From Roseivirga sp. UBA6061 (GTDB taxonomy: Bacteria > Bacteroidota > Bacteroidia > Cytophagales > Cyclobacteriaceae), in NCBI GenBank assembly GCA_002427745.1, contig DIYF01000061.1:62001-126000 (forward strand): 64,000 bases of DNA, in the 5' to 3' direction. Positions 52,627 to 61,044 of this stretch are shown piece after piece; position 1 is the stretch's first letter; each line of letters opens with the position of its first letter. A program made the translations under genes and the position numbers. The notes under the pieces are model-generated. The model was not told where the DNA came from. It saw nothing but the letters and a program-made list of their open reading frames with translations, and did not search any database.

Positions 52627-55600
52627 ATGAAATCAGATTTACTTAAACTATTGATGTTCGCATCTAAAACCACATGCTATTTTTTTCTGGTGCAGATATT
52701 GGCCCTGCAGTTTCTGATAGCAAAGCCAACCAGCGGACAAGCCCTCAAGGACGTTAACCTGTCTATCAATCTTAAAAAAGCCAGACTCGAACAAATCTTT
52801 GAAACGATTGAGTCTAAAACTGAATTTAATTTTACCTACGGAAATACGGTTATGCTTGACAAGAGTGAGATCAGTCTCAGAATGTCAAGAACTACCTTAC
52901 GCGAAGTACTTGAGGAGATCGCGCAGAAATCTCCTTACAATTTCAAGCGGGTCGATCGTACGATCTATGTACTGCCGAGAAAAAAGGCTGAAAAAGCCAA
53001 TGTATCTGAGCAGATTCGGGAAAAAACCATTAAGGGTAAAGTCTCAGATGAGAACGGAGAACCATTGGCTGGAGCTTCTGTGCGCGTCAAAGACTTTGTC
53101 AATGTGGGAGCCATTACTGATGTAAACGGAGAGTTCTCTTTCTCCTCACCGGATGATGCACAAACACTCGTCATCACCTTTGTCGGGTATGAAACGGTAG
53201 AGATGGCCATTGGTAACCTGACCATGATTGAAGTGTCTATGACTCCTGATGTGTCAGCACTCTCAGAGGTAGTGGTTTTTGGCTATGGCACCAGAACCCG
53301 CGAGAAGTTTAACGGAGCCGTGTCCAAAGTAGATAATGAGCGTCTGAACAATTACTCTTCCACCAACTTTGAGCAGGCCCTGGCGGGTACCCTGGCAGGT
53401 GTACAAATTGTGGGTAATAACAAGAACCCGGGTGAAAACTCTGTCATTCAGATCAGGGGTATCAGCACGCTGACAGCCGGAACCAATCCACTCATTGTGG
53501 TAGATGGTAACCCGCTGACCGAAGGATCATCTCTTGGCTCCATCAATACCCAGGACATCGCTACCATTGACATACTCAAAGATGCGGCTTCAGCTGCCAT
53601 CTATGGTTCCAGGGCTTCCAATGGAGTGATCCTGATTACCACCAAGAAGGGAGAAGCCGGTGGTCTGAAAGTGACCTATGACGGATACCTGGGTGTGCAG
53701 CAGCGCATCGATAAGTTTGAGCTGACTAATGCTTACAATACGGCTCTTTTTGACTTTGATGCCCGGAACTACGGATACATCTCAGGAGGTACCGGAAGAA
53801 GTATTAACGATGACAATGCTACCCGCGATGCGAATGGAGGGGGCAAACGAAGCAGAATACCCGACTATCTCCAGGCCTATGTAGATGGCGTACCCGGTCT
53901 TACCAATACCGACTGGGCCAATGCCGTCTTCAGAGATGCCATTCAGCAAAGTCATTACCTGAACCTGAGCGGAGGTAATGGCAGTACGGATTACTCGATC
54001 TCCTTTGGCTATATCAATCAGGAGAATATCATTGTGGAGTCGGACTATGAGCGATATACTAACAATATCCGATTCAATTCTCAGCTGAGTGATCGCATCC
54101 GCTTTGGTATCAATACCAATATCTCTCTGGCCAATACCAATCCCACAGGTACTACAGGCTGGTCGAGAAGTGAGGAAGGACGTGGCCGACAGGCTGACCC
54201 TGCTTTTACCATCGTACTGATGCAGCCTTACTATCCGATTTATAACTCAGATGGTTCGTCTTTTGCCATTGCGCACCAGATAGATGATAATAACCAGAAC
54301 TGGGATGGTCCTATTTCTGAAAATACCATTGCACAGGCGGCCCTTTCAGATTTTACCAGAAGAAACTTCAGGGCTTTTGGAAATACCTTTGTAGAGGTAA
54401 AACCTGCGGAGGGACTGACACTCAAGAGTTCTATTGGTGGTGATTATACTACCGGTACGGAAGAGTACTTCGGTCCCAGCACTTTTGGTAACTACAGAAC
54501 CCCTGTGGCCAGTAATCCGGCACGGGCCGCCAGAAGAGAGAATACCCGCGAAAACTTCATCAATGAAAACCTGCTGACCTATAAAAAATCAATTGGCAGA
54601 CACGATTTTGATGTGCTCCTGGGGTATAGCTATCAGCAGGAGACCAGAGATGGTCTGAACCTGGAAAGCCGCGACTTTGCCGATGACAACCTGAGAAACA
54701 TCGGAGGAGCGACTACCATCGCATCAACGGCCAGCGAAAGTAAATGGGTGCTGGAGTCTTATTTCTCTCGTTTGCAGTATGATTTTGAGGGCAAATACTC
54801 ATTGTCAGCTTCTTTAAGAAGAGATGGCTCTTCCCGTTTCGGAGCCAATACCAAATACGGTAACTTTGCTTCTGTGTCTGCCGGCTGGACCCTCAGCAGC
54901 GAACCCTTTTTCCCAAAGACAGAAACTGTGAGTTTTGCCAAGCTGCGCGCGAGCTGGGGACAAACCGGCAATAATCAGATAGGTGATTTTGCGTCAATAG
55001 CCCTGGTTTCTACTGATAACTATGTAGACAATGGTACCCTCACTCCGGGTGTTTACACGCGCACCTCGCCCAATGCAGACCTTTCCTGGGAAACCAATAC
55101 GGCCCTGAATTTTGGTCTGGACCTCGGTTTTTTGGAAAACAAAATCTTACTCACTGCTGAGTACTATACTTCCAAAACCAAAGACCTGCTGCTGGACGTG
55201 CCGGTACCACAACAGTCAGGGTTCTCAGAGTCTCTCCAGAACATTGGCGAGCTGAAGAATACGGGGATTGAGATAGAGGTAAGCGGGCGCGACTTTAAGC
55301 TGGGAGAAGTGAGCTTTGGGTTTAATACCAACTTTTCTACCAACAATAATGAGGTACTTGCTTTGGGCGCAGGGCAGAGCCAGATCATCTCCAGCAATGG
55401 GGTTGACTTTATTACGCGTATAGGAGAGCCCATCGCTCAGTTTTACAACTACCAGGTTATTGGTGTATACCGCTCTCAGGCAGAAATTGATAACGATAAT
55501 GTGACACCGCTGGCCGGTACTGAACCAGGTGATTACATCGTCCTGGATGCCAATGGCGATGGGGTGATTACTCCTGATGATCGGGTAATGCAAGGTGATT

Positions 55601-56127
55601 ACAATCCAGAGTTTACCTACGGCATCGGACTGTCTGCTCAGTATAAAGGCTTTGATCTGGCACTTCAGTTCAATGGTATAGAGGGGAGAAAGGTGTCAGA
55701 CAATATGGTTAACCGTTCGGAAAGTGGCGAAGGTTTCTTCGTGCCGACTCAGCATTATTTCGATAATTATTTCAATGATCGGAATCCAAACGGATTTTTC
55801 AGAAGACCCGATTTCTCAAGCTTCTCCTCTGCAGGAAGGCTGACCAGAAAATCGAATCTGTCAGTACTTGACGGAGATTACTTCAGACTCAGAAGTCTGC
55901 AGCTGGGCTACACGCTCCCCGCTTCAGTTACTGAGTATTTCGGCATCGAAGGAGCTCGCGTGTACATCAAGGGTAACAACCTCTTCAACATTACAAAGTA
56001 CAGAGGCTTCAACTCAGACGGACTGGATACAAGGTCTAATGAGAGACAGACTCTGACACGTGGGTACATTTACTCCACCAGTCCCTTGACCAGGTTTGTG
56101 GCGATAGGCCTGAATATTAAGTTTTAA
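52627..56127 (+). CDS. STN-domain SusC/RagA transporter (unit 3)
   Basis: The ATG at 52627 gives 1166 residues. Order: export signal (LLMFASKTTCYFFLVQILAL), STN domain (about 40-110, LKKARLEQIFETIESKTEF), carboxypeptidase-like domain (IKGKVSDENGEPLAGASVRV), TonB-box/plug (VVFGYGTRTREKFNGAV, YGSRASNGVILITTKKG) and barrel ending FVAIGLNIKF. Signal and STN closely resemble those of unit 2, which indicates shared ancestry, but plug and barrel differ, so ligands may differ. The upstream in-frame codons run through a hairpin leader and were excluded. Confidence 0.94.
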   Translation: MKSDLLKLLMFASKTTCYFFLVQILALQFLIAKPTSGQALKDVNLSINLKKARLEQIFETIESKTEFNFTYGNTVMLDKSEISLRMSRTTLREVLEEIAQKSPYNFKRVDRTIYVLPRKKAEKANVSEQIREKTIKGKVSDENGEPLAGASVRVKDFVNVGAITDVNGEFSFSSPDDAQTLVITFVGYETVEMAIGNLTMIEVSMTPDVSALSEVVVFGYGTRTREKFNGAVSKVDNERLNNYSSTNFEQALAGTLAGVQIVGNNKNPGENSVIQIRGISTLTAGTNPLIVVDGNPLTEGSSLGSINTQDIATIDILKDAASAAIYGSRASNGVILITTKKGEAGGLKVTYDGYLGVQQRIDKFELTNAYNTALFDFDARNYGYISGGTGRSINDDNATRDANGGGKRSRIPDYLQAYVDGVPGLTNTDWANAVFRDAIQQSHYLNLSGGNGSTDYSISFGYINQENIIVESDYERYTNNIRFNSQLSDRIRFGINTNISLANTNPTGTTGWSRSEEGRGRQADPAFTIVLMQPYYPIYNSDGSSFAIAHQIDDNNQNWDGPISENTIAQAALSDFTRRNFRAFGNTFVEVKPAEGLTLKSSIGGDYTTGTEEYFGPSTFGNYRTPVASNPARAARRENTRENFINENLLTYKKSIGRHDFDVLLGYSYQQETRDGLNLESRDFADDNLRNIGGATTIASTASESKWVLESYFSRLQYDFEGKYSLSASLRRDGSSRFGANTKYGNFASVSAGWTLSSEPFFPKTETVSFAKLRASWGQTGNNQIGDFASIALVSTDNYVDNGTLTPGVYTRTSPNADLSWETNTALNFGLDLGFLENKILLTAEYYTSKTKDLLLDVPVPQQSGFSESLQNIGELKNTGIEIEVSGRDFKLGEVSFGFNTNFSTNNNEVLALGAGQSQIISSNGVDFITRIGEPIAQFYNYQVIGVYRSQAEIDNDNVTPLAGTEPGDYIVLDANGDGVITPDDRVMQGDYNPEFTYGIGLSAQYKGFDLALQFNGIEGRKVSDNMVNRSESGEGFFVPTQHYFDNYFNDRNPNGFFRRPDFSSFSSAGRLTRKSNLSVLDGDYFRLRSLQLGYTLPASVTEYFGIEGARVYIKGNNLFNITKYRGFNSDGLDTRSNERQTLTRGYIYSTSPLTRFVAIGLNIKF

Positions 56128-56147
56128 CCAACCCAAAAGACGAAGAA

Positions 56148-57554
56148 ATGCGAATTAAAAACAGAATATATCTGATGGCCATCGTCTTGGTGGCTCTGGT
56201 TTCATGTTCCGATGAGCTGGACATTGTGCCTACCACACAGCGGGCGGCAGCTAATTTTTATTCCAGTGAAGAGGAAATTGAAAGTGCTGTGAATGGTGTT
56301 TATGCCCAGCTGCAACAAAACGGACTGTACGGTCTGGACCTTATCGGGGTAGGGGAGATATCAGGAGAAGATACCTTCGAGGAAATCGCTGCCAATGATG
56401 GTGGTCGTTTCGGTCAGCTCGATGATTTTTCAACCAATGCCGGAAATGACCTGGTAGGGGATATCTGGAGAGAATCTTATGAAGGTATCCAGAGAGTGAA
56501 TGTGATCCTGAATCGCATCGATGATATTCAGTTTGAAGATGCGAATCTTAAAACTGCCAGGATCGGAGAAATGAAGTTTGTACGCGGTCTGTTGTATTTC
56601 AACCTGGTAAGGCTGTATGGAGACGTGCCTCTGGTCACTGAGGAAACCACCAATCCATCAGACTTCTTTGGTCAGGGTCGCACGGCAATGGCTGCAGTTT
56701 ATGCACAAATCGAAACAGACCTGACTGATGCAGTGCTGAATCTGCCATTGACAAAGGCTTCCGGCAGACCGGCCAAGGGGGCCGCCCAGGCTGTACTGGG
56801 AGATGTGCAAATGACCCAGGGCAAGTATAGCGAGGCAGCGGTAAACCTGGGGGCAGTAGTCAACTCAGGCGTTTATAGCCTGATGCCTTCTACCTCGCAG
56901 ATTTTTGGTACAGCCAATGAAGGTAATGCTGAGGTTCTATTTGAAGTGCAGTTTGCCAGTGGTGTTAATGGAAACAGTGAAGGGGAGCCGGCTGCTTCTC
57001 AATTCAGACCCTCAGGTACCACAGCCAATGCCAAAGGGCATAACCTGCCTTCTGTTGAATTTGTCAGTCTCTATGAGGCAGGCGATACTAGGCAAACTGA
57101 TTATGTAGGCATCGATGCTGCAGCCAACCCTTTCTATTTCTCTCTGAAGTACGAGGTATCATCCACCGGACCTAATGACGGAGGAGGTGACCATGTAATT
57201 GTGCGATATGCTGATGTGTTGCTCAAGTATGCAGAAGCATTGAACGAATCTGGCGGAGCAGGCGCAGCGCAATTTCTGAATATGGTAAGAAACAGAGCCG
57301 GACTGACAAACACCACAGCTTCATCTCAAAGCGATTTGAGAACAGCCATCGAAATGGAACGAAGGCTGGAGATGATAGGCGAAGGTCACCGTTGGTTTGA
57401 CTTGAAGAGAACGGGCAAAGCCATTGAGACCATGAATGCCTGGTTTACTGCGAATAGTATTAACGTTAGCATCGGGGCCAATAACCTCATTCTGCCTATT
57501 CCACAAAGTCAGTTGGATACTGACCCTGCAATCACCCAAAATCCGGGTTATTAG
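56148..57554 (+). CDS. SusD/RagB-family lipoprotein (unit 3)
   Basis: The 468-residue protein has a lipobox (LVALVSCSDELD) and the SusD N-terminal helix pair (FYSSEEEIESAVNGVYAQL). The C-terminal block (VRYADVLLKYAEALNESGG, EMERRLEMIGEGHRWFDLKR, LILPIPQSQLDTDPAI) is canonical. It lies 20 bp after the SusC stop and is followed by a strong terminator-like hairpin. Confidence 0.94.
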   Translation: MRIKNRIYLMAIVLVALVSCSDELDIVPTTQRAAANFYSSEEEIESAVNGVYAQLQQNGLYGLDLIGVGEISGEDTFEEIAANDGGRFGQLDDFSTNAGNDLVGDIWRESYEGIQRVNVILNRIDDIQFEDANLKTARIGEMKFVRGLLYFNLVRLYGDVPLVTEETTNPSDFFGQGRTAMAAVYAQIETDLTDAVLNLPLTKASGRPAKGAAQAVLGDVQMTQGKYSEAAVNLGAVVNSGVYSLMPSTSQIFGTANEGNAEVLFEVQFASGVNGNSEGEPAASQFRPSGTTANAKGHNLPSVEFVSLYEAGDTRQTDYVGIDAAANPFYFSLKYEVSSTGPNDGGGDHVIVRYADVLLKYAEALNESGGAGAAQFLNMVRNRAGLTNTTASSQSDLRTAIEMERRLEMIGEGHRWFDLKRTGKAIETMNAWFTANSINVSIGANNLILPIPQSQLDTDPAITQNPGY

Positions 57555-57564
57555 TGTTTAATCG

Positions 57565-57597
57565 AAGAGGAGGCTGTGTTTTCGGCCTCCTCTTTTT
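57565..57597 (+). terminator. Terminator after SusD of unit 3
   Basis: AAGAGGAGGC (57565-57574) and GCCTCCTCTT (57585-57594) form a 10-bp stem followed by a T-run to 57597. It probably reduces read-through into the GDPD gene that starts 12 bp later. Confidence 0.8.
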
Positions 57598-57608
57598 CTG
57601 ATACCACG

Positions 57609-58535
57609 ATGTTTAGAAAAATACAATTATTGACAGTCGCAGCACTGTGGCTTGCTGCCTGTAGTAATGAACCTGCCCTTGAACAAAAAGAAAGCGGCCG
57701 GCCCGATATTCAAAAGCTGATAGCGCAGCTTGAAGATCCTGACAGTGATCAGGTACTGGTAATTGCGCATAGGGGAGACTGGCGCAATGCTCCTGAAAAC
57801 TCCCTGCAGGCCATAGAGTATGCCATTGAAATGGGAGTGGATATGGTGGAGATAGATGTGCGTATGACCCGGGATTCTGTGCTGGTACTGATGCATGATG
57901 CTACGCTTGATCGTACTACCAATGGCTCGGGATATGTGAAGGACATTACCTATGATTCACTTCAGAAGCTTTCCTTACTGAACGGGCTGCTTCAGACCAC
58001 TCCTCATAAAGTGCCTACGCTGGAAGAGGCCCTGCTGGCGAGTAAAGATAAGATTCTGATCAACCTCGATACCAAGGATTACGCAAACCTGGGCAAATAT
58101 TATGCGCTGCTGAAAAAGACCGGAACGCTCAGGCAGGTGCTGATCAAGGCCCCCATGCGCAAGGGTGAGGTGAAGGACGTACTGGGAGAATACCTGGATG
58201 AACTCTATTTTATGCCCCTGGTGCGTACGGCCAAACCAGGAGCTGTGTCCATGGTCGATGAATATCAGCAGGTGGATGCTCCGGTGGCTTTCGAATTTAC
58301 GATTCCCAGCGATACCACTTCGCTGATTGCACAGTTTGACCAGATCAGAAAGAAAGGTTCCCGGGTATGGGTTAATTCACTCAGACCTCAGCATTGTATT
58401 GGTCACGATGACGAGCAGGCGGCCATTGACCTGAGCACCTACGACTGGTTTATTAAAAACCATGTCAATATGATTCAGACCGATCGCCCCGGCTTGCTGC
58501 TGTCCTACTTAAGAGAAAGAGATCTGCATGACTAG
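57609..58535 (+). CDS. Glycerophosphodiester phosphodiesterase lipoprotein
   Basis: The ATG at 57609 gives 308 residues with a lipobox (LWLAACSNE). The GDPD catalytic core is complete: VIAHRGDWRNAPENSLQAIE, MVEIDVRMTRDSVLVLMHDATLDRTT. It hydrolyses glycerophosphodiesters to glycerol 3-phosphate and an alcohol at the periplasmic face or cell surface. Its stop overlaps the start of the metallo-beta-lactamase-fold gene by eight bases. It belongs functionally to SusCD unit 3. Confidence 0.93.
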   Translation: MFRKIQLLTVAALWLAACSNEPALEQKESGRPDIQKLIAQLEDPDSDQVLVIAHRGDWRNAPENSLQAIEYAIEMGVDMVEIDVRMTRDSVLVLMHDATLDRTTNGSGYVKDITYDSLQKLSLLNGLLQTTPHKVPTLEEALLASKDKILINLDTKDYANLGKYYALLKKTGTLRQVLIKAPMRKGEVKDVLGEYLDELYFMPLVRTAKPGAVSMVDEYQQVDAPVAFEFTIPSDTTSLIAQFDQIRKKGSRVWVNSLRPQHCIGHDDEQAAIDLSTYDWFIKNHVNMIQTDRPGLLLSYLRERDLHD

Positions 58536-59808
58536 GTTTGCTCAATTTCGTACAAGGCTTTTTTGCTGGCTGTGGGTTCTGTGGCCCTTTCTGGCAGTAG
58601 CTCAGGATAAAAGCAAAGAGCTGGTTCCATGGTCTCCTGGTTATCTGGATATACATCATATCAACACGGGACATGGGGATGCTGCTTTCATGATCCTGCC
58701 AGATGGCACTACTATGCTCTTTGATGCCGGAGATATGGATGATCGTGGTTTTAACCGAAGACTGGCACCCTTAAAAGCCACTCCCCTGAAACCCAACGAC
58801 TCAAAAGATGCAGCAGGCTGGATTGCCCATTATATCAGGCAGGTAAATCCGCAGAAAGGAGAGACTGGTATCGATTATGGTTTGATTTCCCATTACCATG
58901 GAGATCACTACGGTAACATCACGCCTAAGTCTCCCTGGTCTGAAAAAGGTAAGTACAGACTATCTGGTATTACCGGGGTACATGAAGAAATTCCCATAGC
59001 TCACATCATTGACAGGGCTTCTTCAGACCTGAACTATCCGGTAGATTTAAGACAATACTACGCGGATAACCACACCTTTAAAAACTACCTGGATTTTATA
59101 GAAGATCAGCAGTCAAAAGGACGGCTTGAGGCAAGTTCGCTTGAGGTAGGAAGCAGAGCTCAGGTCGTATTGAAAAAGTCACCCCGGCAATACCCTGATT
59201 TCTATGTAACCGGCATCAAATCCAATGGCACTATCTGGACTGGAACCGGGACAGAAACACGGGTTCTCTTTTCAAAAGACTCGGTTCTCAACAGCAAAGG
59301 TCGGTTCAATGAAAATCCTCTGAGCCTGGGTATTAAAATTACTTATGGAGACTTTGAGTACTTTACCGGAGGTGATATGACAGGGCTCCAGGGCTATGGT
59401 TTGCCTCAATGGTTCAATGTAGAAAGCGCAGTGGCCGGGGTGATTGGAGAAACAGATGTAACCACCATGAACCATCATGGTAACCGTGATGCCATGAACC
59501 AGGATTTTATCGAAGCTTTGTCTCCTCGTGTAGTGGTACAACAGTCCTGGTGCTCTGACCACCCGGGACAGGAAGTACTGCACCGGCTTAATTACTACGC
59601 ACAACCCACAGACGTTTTTGCCACCAATATGCATGCAGAAACACAAACCACACTTGGCTTCTGGCTTAAAGAAAACTATCGCTCCTATGCCGGTCATATT
59701 CTGGTACGGGTAAAACCCAGGGGTGGCACCTATGAGGTCATCATCCTGGATGACACCAGGACCGAACTGGAAGTGGTCAATCGTTACGGCCCTTATGAAT
59801 CCAACTAA
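58528..59808 (+). CDS. Secreted metallo-beta-lactamase-fold hydrolase (ComEC-like domain)
   Basis: The 426-residue product has a signal peptide (CWLWVLWPFLAVAQ). The metal motif HYHGDH lies near residue 120 (LISHYHGDHYGNI) after INTGHGDAAFMILPDGTTML, the pattern of ComEC/Rec2-type hydrolase domains. TTMNHHGNRDAMN and VQQSWCSDHPG supply further ligands. Substrates of secreted relatives include phosphodiesters; here the gene overlaps a GDPD gene, so a related phosphoester role is plausible but unproven. It ends SusCD unit 3. Confidence 0.82.
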   Translation: MTRFAQFRTRLFCWLWVLWPFLAVAQDKSKELVPWSPGYLDIHHINTGHGDAAFMILPDGTTMLFDAGDMDDRGFNRRLAPLKATPLKPNDSKDAAGWIAHYIRQVNPQKGETGIDYGLISHYHGDHYGNITPKSPWSEKGKYRLSGITGVHEEIPIAHIIDRASSDLNYPVDLRQYYADNHTFKNYLDFIEDQQSKGRLEASSLEVGSRAQVVLKKSPRQYPDFYVTGIKSNGTIWTGTGTETRVLFSKDSVLNSKGRFNENPLSLGIKITYGDFEYFTGGDMTGLQGYGLPQWFNVESAVAGVIGETDVTTMNHHGNRDAMNQDFIEALSPRVVVQQSWCSDHPGQEVLHRLNYYAQPTDVFATNMHAETQTTLGFWLKENYRSYAGHILVRVKPRGGTYEVIILDDTRTELEVVNRYGPYESN

Positions 59809-59862
59809 AAGGCTCACTTTGAAAGATATGAAAGTAAAGCCCTGACACAATCAGAGCACCAG

Positions 59863-59926
59863 TAGATTAGGTTAGTTTGGAAGCCATCCGGATTTGCAAT
59901 AGTTAATGCAGACCGGGTGGTTTTTC
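59863..59926 (+). terminator. 13-nt box followed by a rho-independent terminator
   Basis: AGATTAGGTTAGT at 59864-59876 is the third copy of the box. CCATCCGG (59884-59891) and CCGGGTGG (59913-59920) pair over eight bases with one G-U, followed by TTTTTC. This ends the plus-strand unit 3 transcript. Confidence 0.7.
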
Positions 59927-59968
59927 TTTCTGCCGCATAGCTTAAAAAAGAAACTCCTGCTTTTGTAA

Positions 59969-59999
59969 AAAGAAAGCCGGGGATAAACCGACTTTCTTT
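59969..59999. terminator. Terminator after the T9SS cargo gene
   Basis: AAAGAAAGCCGG and CCGACTTTCTTT form a 12-base stem with one mismatch around GGATAAA, with T and A runs outside. It lies just after the minus-strand gene that stops at 60010. Confidence 0.75.
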
Positions 60000-60009
60000 T
60001 TCTGTAAGG

Positions 60010-61044
60010 TTATTTAACAATGAGTTTTTTCTGGTATACTTTACCATCGACCACTACCCTTACCAGGTAAAAGCCTCTGCTGTAGGTGGCTGTGGAAATG
60101 GTAGCTTCTCTAAGAGAAATATCATCTACTTCATAGTAGCCTGCCACCCTACCGTTTTCTCTGTAAAAATAGATGCCCATTTCACTCTTTCTCTCTGGAA
60201 GGGTCAGGGTTACCTGATCCTGTGCCGGATTCGGATGTATTTTGAACATAGCATTCGTGCTTATTGGTTTTTCAAATTCAGCGAGAGTGTTAGGGTTTGA
60301 GGCAGAGCCACCACTGGCAGGGAAATTCGTTTCGGGGCTTTTCGAGCCATTGTCTATCAATATGGCCGCAACAGGCGTAAAATGGCCAGCATTGAACGAA
60401 ATGTTTGTGAGCGTTACATTGGATGAGGAACTATCATATATGTAGATGCCTGCACTACTGGACCCAGTATCTGCCAGTTCCTGATCCACTCCTGAAAGGT
60501 GAAGCCCTTCGTAGTTAAATTCGGTTTTATAGGGACCGTTTTCACTATTGCTTACCTTAATTTCCATGCCATTATCCACCAGCTTCACATATATCCAGCC
60601 TGTATTCGACTCAACAAAATCGTCATCCCAAGAGCTGAATGTCATGTTGCCTTTTACAGTACTGCCAAAGGTTTGGCAGGTGCCGTTGCTCCAGGAAGTG
60701 CAAGGCCGATACAAGACATCCCTTTGTACTTCCACCTTTTTTTCATTAAATCGGAAAACCATTATTGTATTGGTGGTTCCTACCCTGACGCTGAAAATGT
60801 TTTTAATGCCTGTTCTGTTGGGAACTGAAAATTGAGCTTTGAAGGTAAAACCGTTGTAGGCATTGTTATCCACATCGTCACAGGCTAGGTATCTCTTGTC
60901 AAAGTAATAAGTCATATCTGAATTGTTATTCGCCTGAGATGTACTTACGCCTGAGGCGATTGAACTACATCCGGTCGGATCAAACTGTGCCAATGCACCA
61001 AATGCGGTGACGCACATTAAAATCAATATAAAGTAAGCTTTCAT
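60010..61044 (-). CDS. Secreted protein with type IX secretion C-terminal sorting domain
   Basis: The 344-residue protein has a signal peptide (ILMCVTAFGALAQ), a middle beta-rich domain (about 25-235) without a family I recognise, and a C-terminal type A sorting domain of about 80 residues beginning KIHPNPAQDQVTL and ending VYQKKLIVK. It should be exported by the type IX secretion system and may be anchored or released. Its start shares one base with the stop of the GDPD-domain gene upstream, indicating an operon. The middle part resembles a carbohydrate-binding or LamG-like fold only loosely. Confidence 0.85.
   Translation of the reverse strand: MKAYFILILMCVTAFGALAQFDPTGCSSIASGVSTSQANNNSDMTYYFDKRYLACDDVDNNAYNGFTFKAQFSVPNRTGIKNIFSVRVGTTNTIMVFRFNEKKVEVQRDVLYRPCTSWSNGTCQTFGSTVKGNMTFSSWDDDFVESNTGWIYVKLVDNGMEIKVSNSENGPYKTEFNYEGLHLSGVDQELADTGSSSAGIYIYDSSSSNVTLTNISFNAGHFTPVAAILIDNGSKSPETNFPASGGSASNPNTLAEFEKPISTNAMFKIHPNPAQDQVTLTLPERKSEMGIYFYRENGRVAGYYEVDDISLREATISTATYSRGFYLVRVVVDGKVYQKKLIVK

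Noticed and set aside
28820..57554. Conventional polysaccharide utilisation locus
   Set aside because: No glycoside hydrolase, polysaccharide lyase or carbohydrate sulfatase accompanies the three SusCD pairs.
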